From NCBI RefSeq assembly GCF_016584085.1, contig NZ_NRSJ01000022.1:1-64000 (forward strand): DNA of 64,000 nucleotides, in the 5' to 3' direction. The notes below the pieces were generated by a model that was not told the DNA's origin, made no database searches, and saw only the letters and a list, made by a program, of their open reading frames with translations. The stretch is from Halochromatium glycolicum (GTDB taxonomy: Bacteria > Pseudomonadota > Gammaproteobacteria > Chromatiales > Chromatiaceae). A program made the translations under genes and the position numbers. Shown here piece after piece: positions 33,337-41,999 of the stretch (positions are counted from its first letter, which is position 1; every line of letters begins with the position of its first letter).

Positions 33337-34548
33337 GTGACGACCGTCGTCGCGACCGTCGTCGCACCTCCGCAGTTTCCTAGGCTGTCGGTCATCGCCT
33401 ATCGGTTGCCGCTGCGCCGTCCCTGGCGCAGCGCCCATGTTCTGCGCCGCGAGCGCTGCGGCTGGCTCGTGCGTGCCGAGCTCGACGGGCTGGCCGGCTA
33501 TGGTGACTGTGCGCCATTGCCCGAGGCTGGCACAGAGACGGCCGAGGCCGCGCGAGATCGGCTTGAGGAGTGGTGCCGGCAGGCCGGCTCGTCGCCTCTG
33601 GCGGAGCAATTGGACCTGCTTGCGGGTGCGGCGCGGCTGCGACGGGGCTCGGCTGCGGTCGCTGAGGACCAGCCTGTTCGGCCGACAGCGCTCTCCTCGG
33701 CTACGCCTGCGGCGGATGCCGCATTGGAGACGGCGCTGCTCGATCTCGACGCCCGGCGGCAGCGGATAACGCTGCGCGCGCGGCTGCTTCGGGATGCGCC
33801 CTTGTTCGTACCGATTCCCCTGCCCGCTGTGCTCCCGGTCAATGCGGCCTTGGGTGCGGTGACCGACTGTCGTCCCTCAGCCCTTGATATGGCGCTCTCA
33901 GCTGGCTACAGCGTGCTCAAGCTCAAGGTCGGTGTCGCGCCGCGGGATGACGAGATCAGGGGGCTGCAGGCGCTCTGCGACCTGTTGCCGCCTGCCGTGC
34001 GGCTGCGCTTGGATGCGAATCAGGCCTGGTCACCGGCCGAGGCACAGCAATTATTGGAACTCCTAGAGCCGTTGAGCGAGCGCATCGAATCGCTCGAGGA
34101 GCCGCTGCGTCCTGATCCGGAGCTGACCCGGCACGATGCCGTACTTCGGGCGCTGCAAGCGCAGGCGGCCTTCAGCATCGCATTGGACGAGTCACTGGCG
34201 GGTCGAGGCTGGCCGCCCACATTCGCTGATCTGCCGGTGCGGCGATTGGTGCTGAAGCCTGCAGTACTCGGTGGACTGAGGTCGACCCTGGCCTTGGCTC
34301 AGGCCGCCCAGTCGGCCGGCCTCGAGGTGGTGATCACCAGCTTGATCGAATCCGCCGCGGGCCTCTGGGCCAGTGCCCAGCTCGCGGCCGCAATCGGCTC
34401 GCCGCTGGCGCATGGGCTGGCCACCAGCGACTGGCTGGCGGCCGATTTGGGGGGCGCACCGACGATCGAGCATGGACAGCTTTGGCTCGGCGAGACCGCA
34501 GGCAGCGGCTTTACCCCAACCCCCTCGATGCACAGCCGTTTTGCCTGA
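33337..34548 (+). CDS. menC: o-succinylbenzoate synthase
   Basis: Dehydrates SHCHC to o-succinylbenzoate. The 403-residue enolase-superfamily protein has YGDCAPLPEAGTE in the capping domain and a barrel with KLKVG (catalytic lysine pair), RLDANQAW and ESLEEPL (metal ligands), then ALDESLAG and the second lysine in RRLVLKPAVLGG. It is somewhat longer than E. coli MenC (320 residues) because of a loop at about residues 95-140. The start is GTG. It is the last men gene before a repeat region and a Uma2 gene. Confidence 0.92.
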   Translation: MTTVVATVVAPPQFPRLSVIAYRLPLRRPWRSAHVLRRERCGWLVRAELDGLAGYGDCAPLPEAGTETAEAARDRLEEWCRQAGSSPLAEQLDLLAGAARLRRGSAAVAEDQPVRPTALSSATPAADAALETALLDLDARRQRITLRARLLRDAPLFVPIPLPAVLPVNAALGAVTDCRPSALDMALSAGYSVLKLKVGVAPRDDEIRGLQALCDLLPPAVRLRLDANQAWSPAEAQQLLELLEPLSERIESLEEPLRPDPELTRHDAVLRALQAQAAFSIALDESLAGRGWPPTFADLPVRRLVLKPAVLGGLRSTLALAQAAQSAGLEVVITSLIESAAGLWASAQLAAAIGSPLAHGLATSDWLAADLGGAPTIEHGQLWLGETAGSGFTPTPSMHSRFA

Positions 34549-34628
34549 TCAGCGATCGTAAGCGGTTGACCTAGCGCAAGCCAGTGGAAATCCCGAGACC
34601 GATTGTCGCTGCCCCAATGGCCGTGGGA

Positions 34629-34696
34629 TAGGAGCCCGCTTGCGGGCGATTTTCGCCGCCGTGAGCGCGGCCTGCTCGCCCGCAAGCGGGCTCCTA
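34629..34696. repeat. REP-like inverted pair (BIME-type)
   Basis: Two perfect inverted 21-bp arms, 34629-34649 and 34676-34696, each containing the palindrome GCCCGCTTGCGGGC and the GTAGGAGC-like head of Pseudomonas-type REP sequences. They are separated by 26 bases. The loop sequence TGAGCGCGGCCTGCTCGCC recurs directly at 34734-34752, which looks like a second partial unit. REP sequences are moved by RAYT transposases; none is seen here. Confidence 0.75.
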
Positions 34697-34733
34697 CGGG
34701 CGATGGGTGCTCGAGAAGCGGTTCGGAACAGGT

Positions 34734-34960
34734 GAGCGCGGCCTGCTCGCCTACAGCGCTGAGAGCCAGATGGCCGGAAAAGGGTCTCGGCGTTTCTGAC
34801 GCGATGCACTAGGAACCGCAGTTGGACAGCCATCATCCATGGATGCGCCTCAGAAAGCATCATAAGTTGCTATCCTTCAAAGGGTTGCATGCTTTGTGAA
34901 GCGGTCAGCTGCGGTTTCTAAGGTTAAGGCCAGGATTGTATGCGTCCATCCAGTCAGCCG
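34734..34960. other. non-coding gap between menC and the Uma2 gene
   Basis: The 565-bp gap 34549-35113 holds the REP-like pair and its partial direct repeat. Near 34892-34915 it also holds GAAGCGGTCAGCTGCGGTTT, a relative of GAAGCGGTCAACGGCCGTTT near 42762. No gene or terminator is apparent. Confidence 0.4.
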
Positions 34961-35113
34961 GCTGCTTGGAAGCGGATCTCGGCGCTCTCGAGACTTGGTG
35001 CTGCCCATTCAGCGCATCGCCGGGTCGGTGCATCGGGGCTGGGCCACGATTGATTGTGGTCGAGGGTTCGACTAGTGTTGGGTCGTCGATCAGGCACTGG
35101 GAGGCCCGGATGC

Positions 35114-35815
35114 ATGATCTTGAGCCCCGATCTCAGCGGAGGTTGCGTTTACCCCGACAGTGACGGTCGGCCCGTGGCGGAAAGTGATTTCCAGCGTGAG
35201 CCGCTCCTCTATGCAATCAGCGCATTGCGGCGGTGGTTCCACGCCCGCGCCGATGTCTACGTATCGGGCAACATCCTGCTGTACTACGAGCAGGGCAACC
35301 CGCGTGCGGCCGTGGCACCCGACGTGCTCGTTGTGCTTGGCGCAGCGAGCCATGATCGGCGCTCGTACAAGCTATGGGAGGAGCCGAAGGCCCCGGACTT
35401 CGTGCTCGAGGTCACCTCAAAGGCCACGGTGAGTGAGGACCAAGGCAACAAGCGCGGCCTCTATGCCTACCTCGGGGTCTCCGAGTACTGGCAGTACGAC
35501 CCGACCGGTGATTATCTGAAGCCCCAGCTCGCCGGCTTCCGCCTCGTCGATCGCAACTACTGGCCGATCCCGGTCAAGGCCGATGAGGAAGGAAGCCTGA
35601 TCGGCACAAGTGATGCGCTCGGGCTCAGTCTGCGGCTAGATCAGGACGGCTTCCATTTTGCGGACACGGAGTCGGGGCAGTTGTTGTTCACTTATGGCGA
35701 GCTAGACCAGGCGCGACGCGATGCCGAATCCAAGGCCGCCCTGGAGGCCGAGCGGCGCCGACAGGCCGAACAGCGTATCGCTGAGCTCGAGGCCCGATTG
35801 CGCGCGCAGGATTGA
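35114..35815 (+). CDS. Uma2 (DUF820) family putative endonuclease
   Basis: A 233-residue protein of the Uma2/DUF820 family, which has a PD-(D/E)XK nuclease fold and is expanded in cyanobacteria and some purple bacteria. Visible core: AAVAPDVLVVLG (acidic metal ligand), APDFVLEVTSKATVSED (the E-x-T/S-K core) and YLGVSEYWQYDPTGD. The C-terminal 45 residues are a charged coiled coil (ARRDAESKAALEAERRRQAE). Its function is unknown; many copies are carried in mobile surroundings. It lies between menC and menH and overlaps no pathway gene. Start is the ATG at 35114. Confidence 0.85.
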   Translation: MILSPDLSGGCVYPDSDGRPVAESDFQREPLLYAISALRRWFHARADVYVSGNILLYYEQGNPRAAVAPDVLVVLGAASHDRRSYKLWEEPKAPDFVLEVTSKATVSEDQGNKRGLYAYLGVSEYWQYDPTGDYLKPQLAGFRLVDRNYWPIPVKADEEGSLIGTSDALGLSLRLDQDGFHFADTESGQLLFTYGELDQARRDAESKAALEAERRRQAEQRIAELEARLRAQD

Positions 35816-35870
35816 GCCGCAATCCGACGCTCGGCTGTATCGAGACAAGGCTCTTCTCATCCACCCAAGC

Positions 35871-36665
35871 GTGCGCTCCGACTCGATTCCCGACGCCTAC
35901 CGCGGGCTGCAGCTGGGCGTTGGGCCCGCGGACGCTGAGCCGCGCAGCCTGTTGCTGCACGGCTTCACCGGGCTGGCCGAGGATTGGGTCGATGTCTGGC
36001 CGGCGAACGAGCCGGCGCTGGCGCTGGACCTGCCTGGGCATGGCACAAGCGCCGATCCACAGCGGGATTTCGAGAGCAGTCTGCAGCAGTTGCTGGCGAC
36101 ATTGCCCGCGTCGATCGATCGGGTCGTCGGCTACTCGCTCGGCGGTCGGCTCGCGCTCGGGCTGTTGCGGCTGGCGCCGCAGCGGTTTCGCTCTGCCGTG
36201 ATCGTCTCGGCCCATCCGGGGTTGGCCGACCCTGCGGCCCGCGCCGAGCGTCGCGCGGCCGATGCGCGCTGGATCGAGCGGCTCGAGCGCGATGGGATCG
36301 ACGCCTTCGTCGCGGCTTGGGAGCAGCTGCCGCTGTTCGCGAGCCAGGCGCATGTTCCGGCGGAGCGCCTGGACCATCAGCGCGCCCGGCGGTTGGATCA
36401 GCGTGCGCAGGGGCTGGCTGCCTCGTTGCGCGTGCACGGCCTGGCTGAGATGCCGCCGATGCGTGAGGTCATCGTCCAGTATCCAGGCCGGCTGCACTGG
36501 ATCACTGGGGCCGAGGATCACCGATTCAGCGCGCTGGCCAGCGAGGTGCAGCGTTGGCGCCCATCGACGCGGCTGCATCGTATCGACGGCGCTGGCCATA
36601 ACCCGCTGCTCGAGGCGCCAGAAGTCCTGTCGGCGCTGCTCGAACAACTGATCGCATCGTCCTGA
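35871..36665 (+). CDS. menH: SHCHC synthase (alpha/beta-hydrolase)
   Basis: Eliminates pyruvate from SEPHCHC in menaquinone synthesis. A roughly 264-residue alpha/beta-hydrolase with the MenH pattern: LLLHGFTGLAEDW, LPGHGTS, VVGYSLGGRLALGLL (nucleophile serine), WEQLPLFASQ, ITGAEDHRFS (acid) and IDGAGHNPLLEAPE (histidine). The triad is complete. The GTG at 35871 is a choice of convenience; the frame stays open upstream into the Uma2 gene and no strong ribosome site is seen. It ends the men group; menE is not in the window. Confidence 0.88.
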   Translation: MRSDSIPDAYRGLQLGVGPADAEPRSLLLHGFTGLAEDWVDVWPANEPALALDLPGHGTSADPQRDFESSLQQLLATLPASIDRVVGYSLGGRLALGLLRLAPQRFRSAVIVSAHPGLADPAARAERRAADARWIERLERDGIDAFVAAWEQLPLFASQAHVPAERLDHQRARRLDQRAQGLAASLRVHGLAEMPPMREVIVQYPGRLHWITGAEDHRFSALASEVQRWRPSTRLHRIDGAGHNPLLEAPEVLSALLEQLIASS

Positions 36666-36689
36666 GCGCGCAGGCGCCGGCGCCCCACA

Positions 36690-38588
36690 CTACAACCGCC
36701 CCAGATAGGTATAGCCGTACAGGCCCGCCTTGAGCTCGGAATAGAGCTGCTCCCGCGTCTCGCGGTCGAGCCCGGCGTCGTCGAGACGCCGACGGTATTG
36801 GGCGAGCAGCGCGCGCGGCTCGAAGTGCACGGTGGTGAGCAGCTCGTCGGCCGAGTCGCCGTGCTCGAGCTCGAGCAGGCGCCAGCCGTCGGGCTGATCG
36901 GTGTCCAACTCGACGGCGACAGCATCGGTGTCGCCGAACAGGTTGTGCATGTCGCCAAGGATCTCCTGATAGGCGCCGACCAGGAAGAAGCCGAGCAGAT
37001 AGGTCTCCTGCTCGGGGTCGACGGCATGGACCGGCAGGCTCGCCTCGATGCCGTCCTGATCGACGTAGTGGCTGATGCTGCCGTCGGAGTCGCAGGTCAG
37101 GTCTTGGATGACGCCGCGCTCGGTCGGCGTCTCGTCGAGCCGTTGTAATGGGCAGATCGGGAAGATCTGATCGATCGCCCAGACGTCGGGCAGCGATTGG
37201 AACAGCGAGAAGTTGCAGAACAGCTTGTCGGCGAGCAGGGCGTCGATGCGCTCGAGCAGCTCGCGCTGGCGGCGGCTCGCATGGGATAAACGTGGGCGCA
37301 GCGCGCGACAGCAGGCGATGTACAGCCCTTCGCCGCGGGCGCGCTCCTCGAGGCTCAGCTCGCCGGCGGCAAAGCGGGCGCGCAGCCCGGTCACGGCGCG
37401 CTCGGCGGCCTCGTAGATGGCAAGCGCTGGGGCTTCGGTGGCCTCGATGCGTGCACGCTCGAGCTGTTCCAGTTCGGGTGCACCCTTGCCGTTTCCTGAT
37501 GGGGTTTCGCCAGCGCTTTGATCGCCGTCGCCGGCGCGCTCGCGGTCGACGACATCGGTGATCAGCACCGCATGATGGGCAGTCAGCGCGCGGCCGGACT
37601 CGGTGATCAGGTCCGGCTCGGGCAGGGAACGGGCGGCGCAGAGCTCGGCGAGCGTGCCGACCAGCGCATCGGCGTAGTCCTCGGCGCGGTAGTTCATCGA
37701 GCAGTAGGCCCGGGTGCGGGTGCCTTCGTAGTCGATGCCGAGCCCGCCGCCGAGGTCAAGGGTGTCGGGCGCAGCGCCGAGATCATGCAAGGCGGCGTAG
37801 AACTGACCGAGCTCGCCGACTCCGGCGCGGATGTCGTCGAGGCTCGGGATCTGCGAGCCCAGATGGGCGTGCAAGAGCCGCAGCCAATGGGCCTTGCCCA
37901 GCCCCTGCAGGCGCTCGACCAGCGCGAGCAGCTGCCCGGCCGACAGTCCGAACTTGGCCTTGTCACCACCGCTGTTCTGCCAGTTGCCGGCCGCCGCGGC
38001 AGCAAGCCGGATACGCACGCCGAGCGCCGGCTCGACGTCCAGCCGTGCGGCCTCCTCAAGCACGAGGTCCAGCTCCGAGGGTTTCTCGATGACGATCTTG
38101 ACATCGAGCCCGAGACGGCGCCCGATCAACGCCAAACGGATGTACTCGCGGTCCTTGTAACCGTTGCAGATCACCGGCTCTGCGGGCGGCACGAGCGCGA
38201 GAACGGCCATCAGCTCCGGCTTGCTGCCGGCCTCGAGCCCGAGCCCGCCGGCCGAGAGCAGCGCCTGCACGACGCTGCGCTGCTGGTTGACCTTGATCGG
38301 GTAGACCGGCCGGTAGTGTCCGCGGTAGCGGTGGCGGTCGATCGCGTCGGCGAAGGCGGTCTGGAGACGTCGGACGCGGTGACGCAGGATATCATCGAAG
38401 CGCACCAGTACCGGCAACGAGAGCCCGACCGCGCGCAACCGTTCGGCGAGCGCGACCAGCTCGATGCGGGTCTGCGATTGCGGATGCGGTCGCGCGCAGA
38501 GATGGCCGCCGGGACCGATCTCGAAGTAGCCTTCGCTCCAACGTGCGATGGCGTAGACGCGGTTGCAGTCGGTGTTCGCTCGGTCCAT
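36690..38588 (-). CDS. speA: biosynthetic arginine decarboxylase
   Basis: Makes agmatine from arginine for putrescine and spermidine synthesis, using PLP. From the ATG at 38588 the protein has 632 residues, the normal SpeA length. The PLP lysine lies in VYPIKVNQQ; other family features are GLEAGSKPEL, HLGSQIPS, LDLGGGLGIDYEG, FCNFSLFQSLPD and GDMHNLFGDTDAV. An upstream in-frame stretch to 38777 overlaps the DUF29 gene and is not needed. A low-complexity loop (DGDQSAGETPSGNGKG) sits in the middle. DUF29 lies just upstream on the same strand. Confidence 0.95.
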   Translation of the reverse strand: MDRANTDCNRVYAIARWSEGYFEIGPGGHLCARPHPQSQTRIELVALAERLRAVGLSLPVLVRFDDILRHRVRRLQTAFADAIDRHRYRGHYRPVYPIKVNQQRSVVQALLSAGGLGLEAGSKPELMAVLALVPPAEPVICNGYKDREYIRLALIGRRLGLDVKIVIEKPSELDLVLEEAARLDVEPALGVRIRLAAAAAGNWQNSGGDKAKFGLSAGQLLALVERLQGLGKAHWLRLLHAHLGSQIPSLDDIRAGVGELGQFYAALHDLGAAPDTLDLGGGLGIDYEGTRTRAYCSMNYRAEDYADALVGTLAELCAARSLPEPDLITESGRALTAHHAVLITDVVDRERAGDGDQSAGETPSGNGKGAPELEQLERARIEATEAPALAIYEAAERAVTGLRARFAAGELSLEERARGEGLYIACCRALRPRLSHASRRQRELLERIDALLADKLFCNFSLFQSLPDVWAIDQIFPICPLQRLDETPTERGVIQDLTCDSDGSISHYVDQDGIEASLPVHAVDPEQETYLLGFFLVGAYQEILGDMHNLFGDTDAVAVELDTDQPDGWRLLELEHGDSADELLTTVHFEPRALLAQYRRRLDDAGLDRETREQLYSELKAGLYGYTYLGRL

Positions 38589-38607
38589 CAGGAGACGCTC
38601 GCTCGGG

Positions 38608-39039
38608 CTAGGTCGGCCACCACTGATCGTCAAGTGTCTGTTCCGGCGTAAAGGGGCAGCCCTCCGGGAAGCTATGCTCGGCGAGGCCGGTTTCACTGGC
38701 GGCCTCCAGGATGGCGTCGCCATAGGCCTCTTCTCGAGCTTGCGCGAGATGCTGTTGGAGGCTCGGGTTGCGGGCAAGATGCCGCCGCAGCCGCCGGCGT
38801 TCCTCCTTGATGGTCAGCTCCCAGTGGCGGCTGCGTTGGCCGGGCTGGAAGCGCCATTTGAGCAGGTGTGAGAACAGGACGGCGAGACGGTCTTCGAGCT
38901 CGCGCAGCTCGTTATTGCCCATGCTTTCGATCTCCTCGGCGATGAGCTCGATATCGGCTTGATCGAGCCGACCGGAGCGCAGGAGCTGCGCTTGCCGGTT
39001 GGCCCACTCATGAAGGTCGGTGTGATAGAGGTTTGTCAT
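38608..39039 (-). CDS. DUF29 family protein
   Basis: A 143-residue cytosolic helical protein with DUF29 features: LYHTDLHEWANRQAQLLRSG, DIELIAEEIESMG, LAVLFSHLLKWRFQP and W-E-LTIKEERRRLRR. Function is unknown; family members are often multicopy in cyanobacteria and purple bacteria and found near mobile DNA. The ATG at 39039 starts the conserved N-terminus. The stop lies 19 bp before the speA start, so the two may share a transcript. Confidence 0.88.
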   Translation of the reverse strand: MTNLYHTDLHEWANRQAQLLRSGRLDQADIELIAEEIESMGNNELRELEDRLAVLFSHLLKWRFQPGQRSRHWELTIKEERRRLRRHLARNPSLQQHLAQAREEAYGDAILEAASETGLAEHSFPEGCPFTPEQTLDDQWWPT

Positions 39040-39148
39040 GGCCCTCGAGACGCGCAATGGACGGAGGCGGGGTGAGTCGGTCTTGGCGTTGGCCTGAGTA
39101 TAGCTGGCACCGTCTCGCGTGCGAGCGAAGCGGCTTGGTGCTAACGCG

Positions 39149-39201
39149 CATGGCAGGGTGCCACCCCGAACGATGAATCCCGGGTGATTCACGGTAAACG
39201 C
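39149..39201 (+). repeat. short dispersed repeat, family D, copy 2
   Basis: CATGGCAGGGTGCCACCCCG followed by an inverted pair TGAATC/GATTCA and CACGGTAAACGCC; matches 14372-14433. It lies 110 bp upstream of the DUF29 start, next to the tandem family A elements. Confidence 0.7.
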
Positions 39202-39261
39202 CTGGCTCCGCCCGTGAGTGGCCTTGGCATCGTCGGCGACGGTCTGGGGCTTGCCGTCAAC

Positions 39262-39448
39262 ATAGGCGATCTCTGTCCCCACCGTACCAGCGTTGCTGGG
39301 CCGTTTGCTCGCCTTCCTCGTCGCGCCGTCGGGCAGCTGTCGGGCAGCCGTCGGCTGCAGGGCCTGCCTATGGTCCCGCCGGCGCCCCTCGAAAGCAAAC
39401 GGCGATCCGACGCACTGATTCGCAAGCGCTCTTGCGGTGATCGCCTTA
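39262..39448 (+). repeat. degenerate family A element, in tandem with copy 3
   Basis: The left end ATAGGCGATCTCTGTC, the middle TTTGCTCGCCTTCCTCGTCG and CCCCTCGAAAGCAAACG, and the right end GTGATCGCCTTAGG match family A at reduced identity. An internal stretch has expanded (GTCGGGCAGCTGTCGGGCAG). It abuts copy 3 so that the shared junction reads ATCGCCTTAGGCGAT, a perfect palindrome. Confidence 0.7.
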
Positions 39449-39608
39449 GGCGATTTCTGTCAAAGCTCATACCGCCTTGCTGGTCTTTTTGCTCGCCTTC
39501 TTCGTCGCGCCGCCGGTCACATAGCCCGGCTATGCTCCCGGCGACGCTCCTCGAAGGCAAACGAAAATCCTGCGCAATTCGGTACGAGCTTTTCCGGCAA
39601 TCGCCTTA
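39446..39608 (+). repeat. 164-bp interspersed element, family A, copy 3
   Basis: Nearly identical to the copy at 2008-2171 in the same orientation. It ends about 100 bp before the start of the moxR-like gene and so forms part of the upstream region of the bat operon. Confidence 0.85.
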
Positions 39609-39711
39609 ACGCTCGGTAATGCGCGGTTACAGTCCCGGTAACGAACGAGCCGTTATCCTGTGTGCTGAAAGCTGTTCCAGTCGGGTTGACGCGATGTTGG
39701 GGGATGAGGTC

Positions 39712-40713
39712 ATGGCGATGAGCGATGAGGCGGCCGCCTCGGGCAGTGGGGCGCAGCAGGCGTTCGGGCGCCTGCGTGCCGATCTCCTTGGACGCATCGT
39801 CGGTCAGGATGCGCTCGTGGAGCGTTTGCTGATCGCACTCTTGGCCGATGGGCATCTGTTGGTCGAGGGCGCCCCGGGCCTGGCCAAGACCACGGCGATC
39901 AAGGAACTGGCGCTGCGGATCGAAGGGGATTTCCAACGTGTGCAGTTCACCCCCGATCTCTTACCAGGCGACCTGACCGGGACCGATGTCTATCGGCCCG
40001 AGACCGGCGATTTCCATTTCCAGCCCGGGCCGCTGTTCCACAATCTGGTCTTGGCCGATGAGGTCAACCGCGCGCCAGCGAAGGTGCAATCGGCCCTGCT
40101 CGAGGCAATGGGGGAGCGTCAGATCACCGTCGGCACGCGGACCTACCCGCTGCCGGAGCCGTTTCTGGTGATGGCGACCCAGAACCCGATCGAGCAGGAG
40201 GGGACCTATCCGCTGCCGGAGGCGCAGTTGGACCGCTTTCTGATGCATGTGCGGGTGGCCTATCCAGACCCGGCCACCGAGCGCAGTATCCTCGATATCG
40301 CACGGGCGGAGGCACGCGGACAACTGCGAACGCGCGCGAGTGCGACGCCGCTGCTAAGCCGGGATCAGGTCCTCGCCGCGCGCGAGGAGGTCATGGCGCT
40401 GCATATGGCCGATAACCTTGAGGAGTATCTGATCCAGCTGGTGCTGGCGACCCGTGATCCGGCCCCGTACGACGCCCAGTTGGCGCGCATGATCGATTAC
40501 GGAGCCAGCCCGCGCGCGACCATTGCCTTGGACCGCTGCGCACGCGCCCGCGCCTGGCTGCGCGGCGGCGAGTACGTCACCCCGGATGATTGCCAGGCCG
40601 TGGCTTACGATGTGCTGCGTCATCGGGTACTGCTGAGCTATGCGGCCGAAGCCGAGGGGCTGACGCCGGATGCGTTCGTCGCGGCGCTGATTCGTCAGGT
40701 GCCGATGGTCTGA
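39712..40713 (+). CDS. MoxR-family AAA+ ATPase
   Basis: First gene of a six-gene bat-type operon. MoxR ATPases act as chaperones that mature or activate partner VWA-domain proteins. The 333-residue protein has Walker A in VEGAPGLAKTTAIKEL, Walker B in NLVLADEVNRAPAK, sensor 1 in MATQNPIEQEGTYPLPEAQLDRF and a C-terminal lid domain. Starts at 39694, 39712 and 39718 are all in frame; GAGG at 39705-39708 favours 39712 or 39718. The next gene starts 35 bp after the stop. Confidence 0.92.
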   Translation: MAMSDEAAASGSGAQQAFGRLRADLLGRIVGQDALVERLLIALLADGHLLVEGAPGLAKTTAIKELALRIEGDFQRVQFTPDLLPGDLTGTDVYRPETGDFHFQPGPLFHNLVLADEVNRAPAKVQSALLEAMGERQITVGTRTYPLPEPFLVMATQNPIEQEGTYPLPEAQLDRFLMHVRVAYPDPATERSILDIARAEARGQLRTRASATPLLSRDQVLAAREEVMALHMADNLEEYLIQLVLATRDPAPYDAQLARMIDYGASPRATIALDRCARARAWLRGGEYVTPDDCQAVAYDVLRHRVLLSYAAEAEGLTPDAFVAALIRQVPMV

Positions 40714-40748
40714 GCCGGCGCGATGCCGATCCAGGAGCAGCGATACCG

Positions 40749-41999
40749 ATGACTGACGACGCCCGAGTCTATCGAGTGCTGACCGATGACCTGCTGGCCC
40801 TGCGTGCCGCCGGGCAGCGGCTGCAGGCACCGCGCGCACGGTCGGCGCGCTCGGCGCTGGCCGGCGCGCATCGCTCAGGCTTGCACGGGCGCGGCATGGA
40901 TTATCGCGAGTCTCGGCATTACCAGGCCGGTGATGACATCCGCAACATGGATTGGCGCATCACCGCTCGCAGCGGCCACCCGCATGTGAAGGTCTTCGAC
41001 GAGGAGCGTGAGCGGCCGATCGTTGTGCTGGTCGATCTGGGCGCGACCATGTTCTTTGCCTCTCAAGGGGTGTTCAAGTCGGTCCAGGCGGCGCGGCTGG
41101 CGGCGTTGATCGGCTGGTCGGCGATCGCTCGCGGCGACCGCATCGGTGGTCTGCTCTTCACCGGTGCGGCACAGGGCGGCGAGACCGCCGGGCGGCATCA
41201 GGAGCTCCCGCCGGCAGGAGGGCGCCGCGGACAGATGCGTTTGATCCGGGCGTTGGTTGCGGGCGGTGATCCGGAGGCGGGTTTTGCCAGCACTGCAGCG
41301 AGTGCGGCCGCAGCGGCGAGCAGCGATGAAAACGGGCTCAATGCGGCGCTGATGCGATTAGGCCGCGTCGCTCGGCCCGGCAGCCTGGTGTTTCTGCTAT
41401 CCGATTTCTACGGCCTGGACGCCGAGAGCGTGCGGCATCTCAGTCAGCTCGTGCGCCACTGCGATCTGCATGCGGTGCAGCTGGTCGATCCGCTCGAGCT
41501 GGCGCCGCCGCCGCCCGGGCGCTACGGCGTCAGCGATGGCCGTCGCCGCTGGGTGATCGATACCCGTGTTCGGGCGGAGCGCGAACGCTACGCGGAACGA
41601 CTCTCGCAACACCATGAACGGGTCCGGCAGCGAATCACGGCCAATGGGATCGGGCTGACGCGATGCTCGACGACCGATGATCCGAGCGCTTGTCTGAGCG
41701 GCTTGTTCGCGGCACGTGCTGCAGGCCGCCGCGCCGGAACGGACGGAATTGCCAGCGCGGGCGCGGGACAGCGCACTGCAGCAAATGGTGCAGCAGGAAC
41801 CGGTGCTGCAAGAACGGGTGCCGCAGCAAGAGTTGCTGCAGCAGGCGATGCTGCCGTCAACGGCTTGGCAGCGGGTCAGGGTGTCGCGAAGGCGCCTGCT
41901 GCGAGTGATCGCATCCCGAACGGCGGAATGGGGGAAGGCCCGCCTGCTGGGCGCTCATCTCGGATGGGTCTCCTACCATTCCGGAGGTGGCGGCGGTGA
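40749..41999 (+). CDS. DUF58 (VWA-like) protein with long C-terminal tail
   Basis: DUF58 proteins accompany MoxR ATPases and VWA proteins; their biochemical role is unsettled. The 416-residue protein carries the signature SGLHGRGMDYRESRHYQAGD and IRNMDWRITARSG near residues 40-75, and a VWA-like strand VVLVDLGATMFF. The last 95 residues (about 320-416) are Ala/Gly-rich and look disordered, which is not usual for the family. The stop overlaps the start region of the DUF4381 gene. Confidence 0.88.
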   Translation: MTDDARVYRVLTDDLLALRAAGQRLQAPRARSARSALAGAHRSGLHGRGMDYRESRHYQAGDDIRNMDWRITARSGHPHVKVFDEERERPIVVLVDLGATMFFASQGVFKSVQAARLAALIGWSAIARGDRIGGLLFTGAAQGGETAGRHQELPPAGGRRGQMRLIRALVAGGDPEAGFASTAASAAAAASSDENGLNAALMRLGRVARPGSLVFLLSDFYGLDAESVRHLSQLVRHCDLHAVQLVDPLELAPPPPGRYGVSDGRRRWVIDTRVRAERERYAERLSQHHERVRQRITANGIGLTRCSTTDDPSACLSGLFAARAAGRRAGTDGIASAGAGQRTAANGAAGTGAARTGAAARVAAAGDAAVNGLAAGQGVAKAPAASDRIPNGGMGEGPPAGRSSRMGLLPFRRWRR

